This document shows, in pieces, positions 18,589 to 28,323 of a stretch of 64,000 bases of DNA. The stretch spans positions 62,001 to 126,000 of the forward strand of contig NZ_CANNDQ010000008.1 of NCBI RefSeq assembly GCF_947503375.1, read 5' to 3'. Position numbers and translations under genes: made by a program. Source of the stretch: an uncultured Psychroserpens sp. (lineage in GTDB: Bacteria > Bacteroidota > Bacteroidia > Flavobacteriales > Flavobacteriaceae). The notes beneath the pieces are model-generated. The model was not told where the DNA came from, did not search any database, and worked only from the letters and a program-made list of their open reading frames with translations. The first letter of the stretch is position 1, and every line of letters starts with the position of its first letter.

Positions 18589-19518
18589 TTAGTTGTTAAA
18601 GGGCTTTGGAGCGCCTTTCGGTTTGTGTTTATAATTTTCTGTTTTGATTACTTTTGCAGGAATTCCTGCAAGGGTACAATAGGCATCAGTAAAATTCTTA
18701 TTTACCATTGCGCCAGCACCCACGATTGTATTTTGAGGTATAGTTATATTAGATGATATTATGCAAGCAGAGCCTAAAAAACTACGGTCGCCAATAACGG
18801 CATTACCAGCTAAACTTACATTATTAGCCATATGTACATGCGCTCCAATAATGGCTCCATGACCAATTTTTGTGCCATGTGCAATGACTGTTGATTTTCC
18901 TATAGTTGTACTTTCAGATAGAGAGCCTCTCACGATGGTAACATCTGTAGCTAAATGGCAATACGCTTCTATGATTACACCTCCCAATTGAGGTTGTCTC
19001 ACACGTTCACCATTATTATCCCATATCCAAGCTAAACCTGGAGCTCCAATACAACTATGACTATCAATAAAAACATACTTTTTTATAACACTATTATCTT
19101 TCACAACGACATGACTTTCTAATATGACATGGTCTTCTATCTTACATTTTCCTATCACACAATAAGGACCAATACTTACATGATCTCCAATCGTTGCTTC
19201 TGGATGTATGATAGCAGTTTTATGTATTTCTGGATCGGCCTTAGTTGCAAAAAGCGTACATATCTTGTAATGAACCAATTGCGGATTCTCAACAATTATT
19301 AGTGTATTTTGAGTATTAAAAGCAGTATCAGTAATTACTATACTTTGCTCTATATTTGAAGCTAAATTAGTAGCATCTCCAACAATGTAATAAAGTCCAT
19401 TCTTAATAATATGTTTCAAACTTGCTGGAAAAACATTTACACTATCATTAGCATTTATAACCTCATACTGAATCGTGTCTTTTTCTAAAAAATCTATGAT
19501 GTGTTTTAATTTGATCAT
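18589..19518 (-). CDS. LpxD-like hexapeptide acyltransferase
   Basis: Protein of 309 aa with an N-terminal mixed alpha/beta part (about 90 residues) followed by a long left-handed beta-helix (HPEATIGDHVSIGPYCVIG and many later repeats). The organisation is like LpxD, the UDP-3-O-acyl-glucosamine N-acyltransferase. A second copy outside the lipid A genes and in a glycan operon suggests a sugar N-acyltransferase of surface-glycan synthesis rather than the housekeeping LpxD. Its start overlaps the aminotransferase stop by 4 bp (ATGA). Confidence 0.72.
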   Translation of the reverse strand: MIKLKHIIDFLEKDTIQYEVINANDSVNVFPASLKHIIKNGLYYIVGDATNLASNIEQSIVITDTAFNTQNTLIIVENPQLVHYKICTLFATKADPEIHKTAIIHPEATIGDHVSIGPYCVIGKCKIEDHVILESHVVVKDNSVIKKYVFIDSHSCIGAPGLAWIWDNNGERVRQPQLGGVIIEAYCHLATDVTIVRGSLSESTTIGKSTVIAHGTKIGHGAIIGAHVHMANNVSLAGNAVIGDRSFLGSACIISSNITIPQNTIVGAGAMVNKNFTDAYCTLAGIPAKVIKTENYKHKPKGAPKPFNN

Positions 19519-20591
19519 ATCTGTTTTTTAACGATTTGGGTAATATGCTTGACTTCTTCTTCGGTTAAATCATAATATAATGGTAAACATAATATACGTT
19601 TAGAGATAGACTCTGAAATTTCCATGAGCTCTCCTTTTAAATAGGGTATAGTATTTAGCGACGGATAAAAATAACGTCTTGGAAAAATTTGATTTTCATT
19701 TAATGCGTTTTTCACTTTATGCAATTGTTCTTCAGATTTAAAGACCAAAGGAAAATAAGCATAATTGTAAACCGTATTATCAAGTATTTTTTGAAATTGC
19801 AAATCTTCGTTTTCTTTTAAAAGATCATAATATAGCCTATATAGCAATTCTCTTCTAGCTATGATCTTATCAAAATATGGAAGCACAGTTAATCCCATAG
19901 CAGCTTGAAATTCACTCATCTTTGCGTTTATACCTATTCCGTGAAAATGTTCTGGACCATCATGTCCAAAATTATGATGGTAATAGAGTTTATCATTTAA
20001 AGCATTGTCTTTTGTGAACAAAGCACCTCCTTCACCTGTATGAAATATTTTAGTGGCATGAAAACTACATGTACTTACTTCGCCATATTCAAAAATTGAG
20101 TTATCCTTATATGTTACACCAAAAGCATGTGCAGCATCATAAATCACTTTTATATTGTATTTCTTTGCTAGTTGGGCAATAGCGTCAATATTACAAGGGT
20201 TTCCAAATACATGAGTTGCGATAATAGCAGTAGTTTTATCGTTTATTTTTGCTTCTATCTGTAAAGGATCAATATTAAACGTATCTACTTCAATATCTGC
20301 AAAAACTGGTGTACAAGATTCCCAAGCAATGCATGAAGAAGTCGCAATATAACTGAATGGTGTAGTGATAATTTCACCCTTTAGATCTAATGCTTTAATT
20401 GCAATTTGTAATGGCAAAGTACCATTAGTTGTAGCAATGATATTAGTAATCTTGAATTTCGTCTTGATTTTCTCTTCTAATTGCTTTACCAATTCCCCTC
20501 TATTAGTTACCCAAGCTTTATCCCAAGATAATTTCAAAATGGCATTGTATTCTGCTTGGTCAGGAAGAAATGATTTTGTTACATTTATCAT
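19515..20591 (-). CDS. DegT/DnrJ/EryC1/StrS-family sugar aminotransferase
   Basis: PLP-dependent enzyme that aminates keto-sugar nucleotides. The start is set at the ATG complementary to 20,589-20,591, giving MINVTKSFLPDQAEY; the longer reading adds 12 residues of poor quality. The PLP lysine is in SFHATKIFHTGEGG, with DAAHAFG upstream. About 358 aa, normal. It heads an operon with two hexapeptide acyltransferases and a GT2 gene, the usual set for making and transferring an N-acylated amino sugar. Confidence 0.88.
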   Translation of the reverse strand: MINVTKSFLPDQAEYNAILKLSWDKAWVTNRGELVKQLEEKIKTKFKITNIIATTNGTLPLQIAIKALDLKGEIITTPFSYIATSSCIAWESCTPVFADIEVDTFNIDPLQIEAKINDKTTAIIATHVFGNPCNIDAIAQLAKKYNIKVIYDAAHAFGVTYKDNSIFEYGEVSTCSFHATKIFHTGEGGALFTKDNALNDKLYYHHNFGHDGPEHFHGIGINAKMSEFQAAMGLTVLPYFDKIIARRELLYRLYYDLLKENEDLQFQKILDNTVYNYAYFPLVFKSEEQLHKVKNALNENQIFPRRYFYPSLNTIPYLKGELMEISESISKRILCLPLYYDLTEEEVKHITQIVKKQI

Positions 20592-20683
20592 TAAGAAAAA
20601 AAACGTTTTTTTTAAATTGTTAAACAAAGATAAATTGTTTACACTTGATGAACAATTAATACTTTAACATAATTTAACAAAAT

Positions 20684-21235
20684 ATGAACAATGTGTTAAA
20701 AATCTTAAAAAATGGAGGCATAATTCTCTATCCAACAGACACTGTTTGGGGAATTGGTTGTGATGCTACAAATTTTGATGCAGTGCAAAAGATCTTTGAA
20801 CTCAAAAAAAGAGCAGAAAGCAAAAGCATGATTTGCCTTGTTAATACAATAGAAATGCTTAAAACGCATGTAGAACCTCTACCAGAAGCTGCATTAGATA
20901 TTATAAATAAAGCTAAAAAACCTACCACTATAATTTACGATAATCCTATTGGAGTAGCCCACAATTTAATAGCAGATGATGATACGCTAGCTATTAGACT
21001 TGTAAAGCATGACTTTTGTGAAACACTTATTGAAAAGCTTGGTCATCCATTGGTTTCGACATCTGCAAATATTAGTGGCCAACCTACGCCAACAAGCTTT
21101 AAAGAAATTAGCGAAGACATTATAAAAGGTGTTGACTATGTTGTAGATTTGCCAAATGATGAGGTAAAAAACAATAAACCATCATCTATAATCAAATTAA
21201 GCAACGATGGTAATATTTTAGTTATAAGAGAATAA
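20684..21235 (+). CDS. tsaC: L-threonylcarbamoyladenylate synthase
   Basis: Makes threonylcarbamoyl-AMP for the t6A modification of ANN-decoding tRNAs. The 183-aa protein is the short, YrdC-only type. It has ILYPTDTVWGIGCDA at the ATP/threonine site, ELKKRAESKSM, and STSANISGQPTP. It is divergent from the aminotransferase operon and followed 48 bp later by the CCA-adding enzyme, another tRNA-maturation gene. Confidence 0.92.
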   Translation: MNNVLKILKNGGIILYPTDTVWGIGCDATNFDAVQKIFELKKRAESKSMICLVNTIEMLKTHVEPLPEAALDIINKAKKPTTIIYDNPIGVAHNLIADDDTLAIRLVKHDFCETLIEKLGHPLVSTSANISGQPTPTSFKEISEDIIKGVDYVVDLPNDEVKNNKPSSIIKLSNDGNILVIRE

Positions 21236-21283
21236 ACTATAATTTGTATCACTTCTTAAGAAAGGCATTAGGAGTTTCAAAAA

Positions 21284-22699
21284 ATGAATTACAAAGAGGC
21301 ACTTCAAAACGATATATTCAAAATAATATCAGAATCAGCTGAAGCATTAAATATAGATAGCTATGTAATTGGCGGATTTGTGAGAGACTATCTTTTAAAT
21401 AGAGGGACTCACAAAGATATTGATATTGTTGCTATAGGTAGTGGCATTACCTTAGCCAAACATGTATCTAAAAAACTACCAAATACACCTAAGGTTCAAG
21501 TATTTAAAACATATGGAACCGCTATGCTACCATTCAAGGATATGGACATCGAATTTGTTGGAGCAAGAAAGGAAAGCTACACCAAAGATAGCAGGAATCC
21601 TATAGTTGAAAATGGCACACTTGAAGACGACCAAAACCGAAGAGACTTCACTATTAATGCATTAGCTCTTGATTTAAATAAAACTAATTATGGTAATATC
21701 CTAGATCCCTTCAATGGCGTTGAAGATTTGAAAAACAAAATCATTCGTACACCATTAGATCCTGACATCACTTACAGTGATGATCCGTTGCGTATGATGA
21801 GAGCTATTCGTTTTGCAACCCAACTTAACTTTGAAATTGAACCTAAATCTTTAAAATCTATTTCTAAGAATAAAGAACGAATTAAGATCATTACTAAAGA
21901 ACGTATCGTTGTAGAATTGAATAAAATTCTAGAAAGTGATACGCCTTCAATTGGGTTTTTACTTTTGGAAAAAACAGGACTACTTGATTACATATTACCT
22001 GAACTTACTGCATTAAAAGGAATAGATGAAATTGAAGGTCAGCGTCATAAAGACAATTTTTACCATACACTTGAAGTTGTAGATAACATTGCTAAACACA
22101 CAGATAATGTTTGGTTACGTTGGGCAGCGCTTCTACATGATATAGGTAAAGCACCAACTAAGAAGTTTAATAAAAAAGTAGGTTGGACCTTCCATGCCCA
22201 TGAATTTCAAGGCGCCAAAATGGTATACCATTTGTTCAAACGGCTGAAAATGCCTTTAAATGATAAAATGAAATTTGTTCAAAAAATGGTCTTTATGAGT
22301 TCAAGACCAATTGTCTTAGCGCAAGATATTGTAACTGATTCTGCAGTAAGACGTTTGATATTTGATGCTGGAGATTATGTTGAGGATCTCATGACACTTT
22401 GTGAGGCAGATATAACAACGAAAAATCCAAAGAAATTTCAAAAATACCATAATAATTTTAAGCTAGTTCGTCAAAAAATTGAAGAAGTTGAAGCTCGTGA
22501 TCATTTGCGTAATTTTCAGCCACCTATTTCTGGTGAAGATATCATGAAAACATTTAATATAAAGCCATCTCGAGAAATAGGACAAATAAAAGAAGCTATA
22601 AAAGAAGCCATTTTAGAAGGTGATATTCCTAATGAATACGAAGCTGCATATCAGCTTATGATAAAAGAAGGTAATCGCTTAGGTCTCAACGTAAATTAG
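21284..22699 (+). CDS. cca: CCA tRNA nucleotidyltransferase / poly(A) polymerase family with HD domain
   Basis: Adds or repairs the 3' CCA of tRNA. The N-terminal nucleotidyltransferase motif is YVIGGFVRDYLL with HKDIDIVAIG. The DDQNRRDFTINALAL segment and RNA-binding region follow, and an HD phosphohydrolase domain appears after residue 255 (RWAALLHDIGKAPTK). Length 471 aa, normal for Bacteroidota. The stop overlaps the stop of nadC on the opposite strand. Confidence 0.93.
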   Translation: MNYKEALQNDIFKIISESAEALNIDSYVIGGFVRDYLLNRGTHKDIDIVAIGSGITLAKHVSKKLPNTPKVQVFKTYGTAMLPFKDMDIEFVGARKESYTKDSRNPIVENGTLEDDQNRRDFTINALALDLNKTNYGNILDPFNGVEDLKNKIIRTPLDPDITYSDDPLRMMRAIRFATQLNFEIEPKSLKSISKNKERIKIITKERIVVELNKILESDTPSIGFLLLEKTGLLDYILPELTALKGIDEIEGQRHKDNFYHTLEVVDNIAKHTDNVWLRWAALLHDIGKAPTKKFNKKVGWTFHAHEFQGAKMVYHLFKRLKMPLNDKMKFVQKMVFMSSRPIVLAQDIVTDSAVRRLIFDAGDYVEDLMTLCEADITTKNPKKFQKYHNNFKLVRQKIEEVEARDHLRNFQPPISGEDIMKTFNIKPSREIGQIKEAIKEAILEGDIPNEYEAAYQLMIKEGNRLGLNVN

Positions 22700-23556
22700 T
22701 TTACAGCCTTAAGACTTAAATCCATATTATAAACAGAGTGAGTCAATGCGCCTGAAGAAATGTAATCAACACCACATTCAGCATAACGTCTTACGGTTTT
22801 TTCGTTGATTCCTCCTGACGATTCAGTTAAGCATTGATCTCCAATACGTTTTACAGCTTCTCGCGTATCTTCATAGTTGAAGTTATCTATCAATATTCTA
22901 TATATACCATCGGCTTGAAGTATTTCATCAATTTCATCAAGATTTCTTGCTTCAACTATAATTTTCAGATTACGATTGGTCGCTTTCAAATACTGCTTGG
23001 TTTTATTGATAGCTTTAGTAATCCCTCCTGAGAAATCTATATGATTGTCTTTAAGCATAATCATGTCATACAATGCAAATCTATGATTCTCTCCTCCTCC
23101 AATTTTTACAGCCCATTTCTCAAGAGCTCTAATACCTGGAGTCGTTTTTCTGGTATCTAATATTTTTGTTCCTGTTCCTTCCAACAAATCAACAAATTGT
23201 TTGGTCTTAGTGGCTATTGCACTCATACGTTGCATAGCATTAAGCACCAATCGTTCTGCTTTTAAAATAGATTGTGATGCACCTTCTACATAAAAAACTA
23301 TATCGCCATACTTTACATCACTTCCGTCTTCAATTAAAGTTTCAACAGTCATATTGCTATCCACATAAGCAAATACTTGCTTTGCAAATTCAACACCAGC
23401 TATTACACCTTCAGCTTTTACGAGAAGTTTAGCTTTTCCTTTTGCTGATGCAGGAATACATGCTAAAGAACTGTGGTCGCCATCTCCAACATCTTCTCTA
23501 ATGGCATTAGTAATTATAAGTTCAATTTCTTTGTTAAATTGTTGCTTAGTTATCAT
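22696..23556 (-). CDS. nadC: Nicotinate-nucleotide pyrophosphorylase (carboxylating)
   Basis: Converts quinolinate and PRPP to nicotinate mononucleotide in NAD synthesis. The 286-aa protein has GDHSSLACIP near the N-terminus, ILDTRKTTPGIRALEKWAV, and HRFALYDMIMLKDNHI with the active-site Lys and His. The C-terminal SSGGI and YISSGALTHSV match the family. It converges with cca, sharing 4 bp at the stops. Confidence 0.95.
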   Translation of the reverse strand: MITKQQFNKEIELIITNAIREDVGDGDHSSLACIPASAKGKAKLLVKAEGVIAGVEFAKQVFAYVDSNMTVETLIEDGSDVKYGDIVFYVEGASQSILKAERLVLNAMQRMSAIATKTKQFVDLLEGTGTKILDTRKTTPGIRALEKWAVKIGGGENHRFALYDMIMLKDNHIDFSGGITKAINKTKQYLKATNRNLKIIVEARNLDEIDEILQADGIYRILIDNFNYEDTREAVKRIGDQCLTESSGGINEKTVRRYAECGVDYISSGALTHSVYNMDLSLKAVN

Positions 23557-23591
23557 AAATAGTTTTAATTTATTAGCATTAAAATTGGCAC

Positions 23592-24491
23592 ATGAAAAAA
23601 GTATTCGTTTTAATTCTAGTATTGATTATATCTCTTCAGACTTATTCTCAAAACAAAAATAAAGTTAATTTATATTTTAATGAAGATTTCGAGAATATAA
23701 ACCAATCTGAATTCAATTTAAGAAAGAATTGTTATCTCTTTTATGAAAAAAAAATTGAGACAGACACTACAATTGTTCATCACCTAAAACAGACTATCAA
23801 ATTTGGCACACTCAATTCAAATGAATACAAACAACTAAGACTTATCTTATCAAAATCATATGGTATAGATGCTTCTTCTAATAAAACTTTAATCTTACAA
23901 TATAAGGATACGCTGTTTGGTTTTTATGAGCGAAAAATTAAAAGTAAACCTTATATACATACAATACCAAATGGAGACACCTTAAATATATCGCTAACAA
24001 AAAGCTTATACATTAAACGTCGCAAGGTATTTGATGATTATCAAAAAAAATGCATCAGAAAAGTTTCTAAAAAAAACATTATCCCAATATACCTATATAC
24101 TGAAAATGTTGGTTATAATTATGAAAATAAAAATGTTAATTGGAAAAAAGTTAATCGTATTGTTAAAAATATTTTCTTCAATAATGGAGCTACTATGATA
24201 TATTTGAAATCAAACGGCGATTACTTTAGCTTTACCGAATGGTATAGGGATAAGACTGAATCTCTTTTATATAGTAATGATTGGTCTAAACCCATGAGTG
24301 ATTATTCAAAAATACTGAATACATTGAGTCAAGTTCCTATTGGTTTCTTCAATCATAAAACTAAGCGTACAAATTCATCATCAACTTATAGATTACCACT
24401 AAATTCAAATAAAGAAGATTTTAGAAGAGCACATATAAGCCACCAATTAAATAGCGTAAAAAGTGATTGTTATTTATACTCAGCATATTAA
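23592..24491 (+). CDS. Hypothetical exported protein
   Basis: A protein of 299 aa with a clear signal peptide (KKVFVLILVLIISLQTYSQ). The mature part is polar, lysine- and tyrosine-rich and shows no domain I recognise. AT content is somewhat higher than in its neighbours. It is divergent from nadC and followed by rlmH after 53 bp. No function proposed. Confidence 0.65.
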   Translation: MKKVFVLILVLIISLQTYSQNKNKVNLYFNEDFENINQSEFNLRKNCYLFYEKKIETDTTIVHHLKQTIKFGTLNSNEYKQLRLILSKSYGIDASSNKTLILQYKDTLFGFYERKIKSKPYIHTIPNGDTLNISLTKSLYIKRRKVFDDYQKKCIRKVSKKNIIPIYLYTENVGYNYENKNVNWKKVNRIVKNIFFNNGATMIYLKSNGDYFSFTEWYRDKTESLLYSNDWSKPMSDYSKILNTLSQVPIGFFNHKTKRTNSSSTYRLPLNSNKEDFRRAHISHQLNSVKSDCYLYSAY

Positions 24492-24544
24492 TGATATTTA
24501 ACAGAAACTTAATATAGTTAGTTTTTAAATTAGAGGTAAAAAGA

Positions 24545-25018
24545 ATGACAATAAAACTTCTTGCGATAGGCAAAACTGATAACAAGCAACTACAATCACT
24601 AATTGAAGATTATCAAAAGCGGTTGGGTTTTTATGTAAAATTTGAATTTGAAATCATACCAGATCTAAAAAAAGTAAAACACCTTACTGAAAATCAACAA
24701 AAACAAAAAGAAGGTGAATTGATCTTAAACAAGTTGAATACTTCTGATGTGATAATTTTATTGGATGAGAATGGCAAACAATTAGACTCTGTTGCGTTTT
24801 CGCAATATTTGCAAAAGCATATGAATTCTGGCATTAAGCAATTGGTTTTTATAATTGGTGGTCCATATGGGTTTTCTTCAGAAATCTATCAAAAAGCAAA
24901 TGGGAAACTATCATTTTCAAAAATGACCTTTTCCCATCAAATGATTCGTTTATTTGTTGTTGAACAGTTGTATAGAGGTTTTACTATATTGCGTAACGAA
25001 CCTTACCACCATCAGTAA
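24545..25018 (+). CDS. rlmH: 23S rRNA (pseudouridine1915-N3)-methyltransferase
   Basis: SPOUT methyltransferase of 157 aa acting on 23S rRNA helix 69 in assembled ribosomes. It has the SAM-binding knot segments LLDENGKQLDS and FIIGGPYGFS and the highly conserved end (MIRLFVVEQLYRGFTILRNEPYHH). The full expected length is present. Confidence 0.96.
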   Translation: MTIKLLAIGKTDNKQLQSLIEDYQKRLGFYVKFEFEIIPDLKKVKHLTENQQKQKEGELILNKLNTSDVIILLDENGKQLDSVAFSQYLQKHMNSGIKQLVFIIGGPYGFSSEIYQKANGKLSFSKMTFSHQMIRLFVVEQLYRGFTILRNEPYHHQ

Positions 25019-25154
25019 TCATTATTCCAACCAAAGGCTTTTAATATAGGCTTCATTGTTCATCAGTCGTCCTAAAATTTTTATACAGCTTCATCTACTG
25101 TTTTTTGACTTCCGTTGGCTAAATCAATTCTATAACGAACATATTGTTTAGTGC

Positions 25155-25189
25155 ATAAAAAAAAAGCCCTGTTGAATTCTATAAGGCCT
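25155..25189 (-). terminator. Intrinsic terminator after hpf
   Basis: Read on the minus strand: a 7-bp stem AGGCCTT / AGGGCTT using G-U pairs, 12-nt loop, then a run of seven or more T. It lies about 20-55 bp beyond the hpf stop codon. Confidence 0.6.
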
Positions 25190-25210
25190 ATGTTACAAAA
25201 GCATAAAACA

Positions 25211-25510
25211 CTAATAGGTTTTATAAATCTCTTTTCGTTTCTTAAGCTGTCGTTCTAGATCACTTATGGTTTCTCTAACGGCAACTTCATATTGAGCTTC
25301 GTCAGAAGTGGCAAATATTCGAGGTCCAGGTAAACTCAACTCAATATCACAGATCTTACCTTTGGTATGATTATTTTCATCTTGTTTGAATCTAACAGTA
25401 GCTCCAATCAAAAATTCATACCTATTAAATAATTTGCTCAACTTCTCTTCAGTAAATGTGTTTAATGTTTCACTAATATCTACGTTTATATATCTAATAT
25501 TCACACTCAT
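25211..25510 (-). CDS. hpf: Ribosome hibernation-promoting factor (HPF/RaiA family, short form)
   Basis: A 99-aa beta-alpha-beta-beta-beta-alpha protein that binds the 30S decoding region in stationary phase. The start VNIRYINVDISETLNTFTEEKL and the later CDIELSLPGPRIFATSDEAQYEVAV fit the S30AE domain. It lacks the C-terminal dimerisation domain of long HPF. Probably monocistronic, with its own terminator. Confidence 0.9.
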   Translation of the reverse strand: MSVNIRYINVDISETLNTFTEEKLSKLFNRYEFLIGATVRFKQDENNHTKGKICDIELSLPGPRIFATSDEAQYEVAVRETISDLERQLKKRKEIYKTY

Positions 25511-25608
25511 AATCGCACTTATTTTTAGGTTAATTTCGTTATACTAATTTACGAAATATTGATGAATTTTTAAGATAAAAAACTCTTAAAGATTTGGTAA
25601 TTTATTAG

Positions 25609-26025
25609 CTAATTATAGAAGGCATTTTCATCAACTACAATAGTGGTCAATTCAACAGTATGCCCATCAGGATCTTTAGTATATATTGAATGAAAATAAT
25701 GATGGTCTTGAACATTGAAGTCTAATCCTAGTTTTGAATAATGCTGCTTAGCATTCTCAAAATTTTCATTGGTAACATTAAAAGCAAAATGATCAATTTT
25801 TACCTGTTTAGAATTTAGGTCTATAGCTTTATCATCCAATTTAGCTGGAAAAATGGCGATACCTGTTTTTCCTGAAAGCATGAAAACCGGAAACGCACCC
25901 CATTCTGAAAGTTGATACTTCTTAAGTCCGAGTACTGTTTCATACCATAAAACAGAAGCATCAATATCTTTTACTCGAATTGCGACGTGGTCTAAAAAGT
26001 TAAGCGCTATCTTAGATGTATACAT
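25609..26025 (-). CDS. VOC-family (glyoxalase/bleomycin-resistance fold) protein
   Basis: A 138-aa protein with paired beta-alpha-beta-beta-beta modules: LDHVAIRVKDIDASVLWYETVLG at the start and HFAFNVTNENFENAKQHY in the middle. A C-terminal DPDGHTVELTT carries the usual metal-binding Glu. The specific reaction is unknown; could be a lyase, isomerase or dioxygenase-like protein. Confidence 0.8.
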   Translation of the reverse strand: MYTSKIALNFLDHVAIRVKDIDASVLWYETVLGLKKYQLSEWGAFPVFMLSGKTGIAIFPAKLDDKAIDLNSKQVKIDHFAFNVTNENFENAKQHYSKLGLDFNVQDHHYFHSIYTKDPDGHTVELTTIVVDENAFYN

Positions 26026-26065
26026 AACATGTTTGTTTTTAATTTAGTGAATTTAGTTTTTATTT

Positions 26066-26094
26066 TTGGCAAATTCAATATTAAACTATCTTCG
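26066..26094 (+). promoter_or_regulatory. Putative promoter of rdgB
   Basis: TTG at 26,066-26,068 and TATCTTCG at 26,087-26,094, separated by 18 bp, fit the Bacteroidota -33/-7 pattern with one mismatch (TAnnTTTG). This supports the downstream ATG at 26,111 as the true start. Confidence 0.45.
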
Positions 26095-26110
26095 TAGTCA
26101 AATTCTATAT

Positions 26111-26692
26111 ATGCAACTTGTATTCGCAACCAATAATCAGAACAAATTAAAAGAAGTACAATCGTTGATGCCAAAACACATCAAACTCTTAAGCCTAAAA
26201 GACATTGGTTGTTTTGAAGATATACCAGAAACCCAATTAACTATTGAAGGGAATGCCATTCAAAAGGCAGAATACGTTAAGCAACAGTATGGCTACGATT
26301 GCTTTGCAGATGATACAGGCTTAGAAGTTGAAGCCCTCAATGGTGAACCTGGCGTTTATAGTGCGCGATATGCAGGTAAGCAACGTGATGCTAATGCAAA
26401 TATGAACATGTTACTAGCTAATTTAAAGGGCAACACCAATAGAAAAGCACAATTTAAAACGGTAATTGCTTTACACCTCAATAACAAAACAGAAACGTTC
26501 ACAGGTATTTGTAAAGGTGAGATCACAACTGTTAAGTATGGCGACAAGGGCTTTGGTTACGACCCAATATTTAAAGCTGAAGGTTATATCAAAACCTTTG
26601 CAGAAATTTCTTTAGAAGAAAAAAACAAAATAGGACATCGAGGTATGGCTGTAAGATTTTTAGTAAACAAATTGTTTGAACATAATGTTTAA
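26111..26692 (+). CDS. rdgB: Non-canonical purine NTP pyrophosphatase (ITPase/HAM1)
   Basis: Hydrolyses dITP/XTP to keep deaminated purines out of nucleic acid. The start is at ATG 26,111, giving the canonical [17 protein letters not shown]; the upstream TTG reading overlaps the promoter. The 193-aa protein has [26 protein letters not shown] and GFGYDPIF and ends with [10 protein letters not shown], all family hallmarks. Confidence 0.95.
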   Translation: MQLVFATNNQNKLKEVQSLMPKHIKLLSLKDIGCFEDIPETQLTIEGNAIQKAEYVKQQYGYDCFADDTGLEVEALNGEPGVYSARYAGKQRDANANMNMLLANLKGNTNRKAQFKTVIALHLNNKTETFTGICKGEITTVKYGDKGFGYDPIFKAEGYIKTFAEISLEEKNKIGHRGMAVRFLVNKLFEHNV

Positions 26693-26718
26693 GTGGGAAG
26701 TCATATCCAAATCAAGAA

Positions 26719-27597
26719 CTAACCTTTTAATTTGTTATCCTTAGGTAATATTCTTAAGGAATAAATTCCAATATATAAGAATAAATTCCATTGAATAACC
26801 GTAGCTAACTGCCCTTTGAAAAGAAATGGTATAAGAAGAAAAATGAATAGTTTATTTTTTTTCAACACAGTTGTAAAAATCCATAACCCGTAAATTATCA
26901 GATGCAGCCTGAATGAAATATTCAAAACTAAGGTGTTTATCAAATGAAAAAGTATAGCAATCACCAAATAAATTCGCCATGATTTACGACTATATAAAAG
27001 AAAGAATATACCACACATTTCAAATATTACAGCACTATAATCCATCAATTCTTTAATCCATATTGGTATATTAAAAAAATATGGCGCAAGTAATTTATTT
27101 CTTCCCAAATTAAAATAACCACTGTAAAACCAACTCAAAATACCACTAGTACCAAAATTGAAATCAAACCAATTAATTAGTTTTTCATATCCTGCAGTAA
27201 AAAAAGCAAATACAATCAGTAAAGAGTAGATAGTAACATACCAATCACAATTTTTATTGGGTTCATCTTTTAGTATTGCCCTTCTAGTACCTAAGTTTAA
27301 AAAAGCACATAAATACAAGAACAATATAAATAGAAACGTGTGATCAATTTTTCCAAACCCATATGCGAAAGCATTATTTATAATCAATAATGTTGCTAAA
27401 AGAATAAAAGAAACTCTTGTTTTAACTCCAAGAATAATTAGACTTATTAAACCAAGTATTAAATAATCTGTTATAATAAAAAAATTATCATTTGGCAATT
27501 CATTGAATAAATTTCCAATACTCAAGACATGTGGTCTAAAAAAGCCACTTGGAATCTCTGCTAGCCATGAGTATTGAGGTCGAAAAACTAACAACAA
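26719..27597 (-). CDS. HTTM-like multi-pass membrane protein; start uncertain
   Basis: Hydrophobic protein of at least 292 aa with six to eight membrane segments, resembling HTTM (vitamin-K-carboxylase-like) proteins of Bacteroidota. The reading frame continues upstream of the listed TTG with a hydrophobic stretch (GYRIFVGLFLLLVF) that looks like a genuine first helix, to an in-frame stop near 27,648. No ATG or GTG lies there, so the gene either uses a rare start codon or has lost its 5' end. Function unknown. Confidence 0.55.
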   Translation of the reverse strand: MLLVFRPQYSWLAEIPSGFFRPHVLSIGNLFNELPNDNFFIITDYLILGLISLIILGVKTRVSFILLATLLIINNAFAYGFGKIDHTFLFILFLYLCAFLNLGTRRAILKDEPNKNCDWYVTIYSLLIVFAFFTAGYEKLINWFDFNFGTSGILSWFYSGYFNLGRNKLLAPYFFNIPIWIKELMDYSAVIFEMCGIFFLLYSRKSWRIYLVIAILFHLINTLVLNISFRLHLIIYGLWIFTTVLKKNKLFIFLLIPFLFKGQLATVIQWNLFLYIGIYSLRILPKDNKLKG

Positions 27598-27689
27598 AAA
27601 TAATCCAACAAATATTCTATATCCATAAATTTTCTAAATCAATTTTAGTGTTAACTTTGAGCCTAAAATAGATTTTTCTTAAAAAATCA

Positions 27690-28205
27690 TTAATGTAGAC
27701 CATAAAGCTTTTCTTTAATCAATTCTTTGTTTATGATTTTTTTTTGGCTAATACTATATTTTATAGTAAAATGTTTAATTGCGAAGCTATCTTTTTTGTA
27801 GCCTAAAATAGCCAAACGCTCTTTAATCCAATCCTTACTTTCACTAACAGATGCATCATTATATGTATTTTTCCAGATAAGCTTTTGGTTAATTAGTGGA
27901 AGATTAACTTTTTTATTGAATTTCTTTAAGCCAAAATGTGTTTGTGATATAGCACCAAAATACCAATGAGGTATAGTACCCATAAACTTTCTTGTTTCAA
28001 TTTTCTGCCAACCATTCTTTATTGCCCATACTTCAATATTACGCGTAGTAACAGTATCATTACTTGTTTCGACAATAGTTGCACCTGATGGAAAAATTAT
28101 AGCTGGATAAATTTCTAATTTGTCAGCCTTTAACCTCAAAGCAAAGGGAACAAACGTAATAATAAACAGGAATATACTTATAAAAATATAATTGTATTTA
28201 CGCAT
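27690..28205 (-). CDS. Hypothetical membrane-anchored or exported protein
   Basis: A 171-aa protein with a single N-terminal hydrophobic segment (YIFISIFLFIITFVPFALRL) and a basic, mostly polar rest. No domain recognised. It is upstream of the HTTM-like gene on the same strand with a gap of about 90 bp, so the pair could work together in the membrane, but nothing defines a role. Confidence 0.6.
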   Translation of the reverse strand: MRKYNYIFISIFLFIITFVPFALRLKADKLEIYPAIIFPSGATIVETSNDTVTTRNIEVWAIKNGWQKIETRKFMGTIPHWYFGAISQTHFGLKKFNKKVNLPLINQKLIWKNTYNDASVSESKDWIKERLAILGYKKDSFAIKHFTIKYSISQKKIINKELIKEKLYGLH

Positions 28206-28287
28206 TAAATCTGTAATAACTCTTTAAGTAAATATATTAAAAAGATTTTCCTTAAACAGGCAATTATGCCTATTAATACACAAAACA

Positions 28288-28316
28288 TTGATTATCCAAA
28301 TAATAGTCTATCTTTG
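28288..28316 (+). promoter_or_regulatory. Promoter of the DEAD-box helicase gene
   Basis: TTG at 28,288-28,290 and TATCTTTG at 28,309-28,316, 18 bp apart, match the Bacteroidota -33/-7 consensus. They imply a transcript start near 28,323 and a 5' leader of about 135 nt. Confidence 0.65.
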
Positions 28317-28323
28317 CACCTTG

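Noticed and set aside
20592..20627. Longer start of the DegT aminotransferase
   Set aside because: The added 12 residues are hydrophobic and basic and lie in an A/T-rich leader; the ATG complementary to 20,589-20,591 gives the standard N-terminus.
26066..26110. Longer rdgB start at TTG 26,066
   Set aside because: The added residues are not family-like and this TTG is probably the -33 promoter element.
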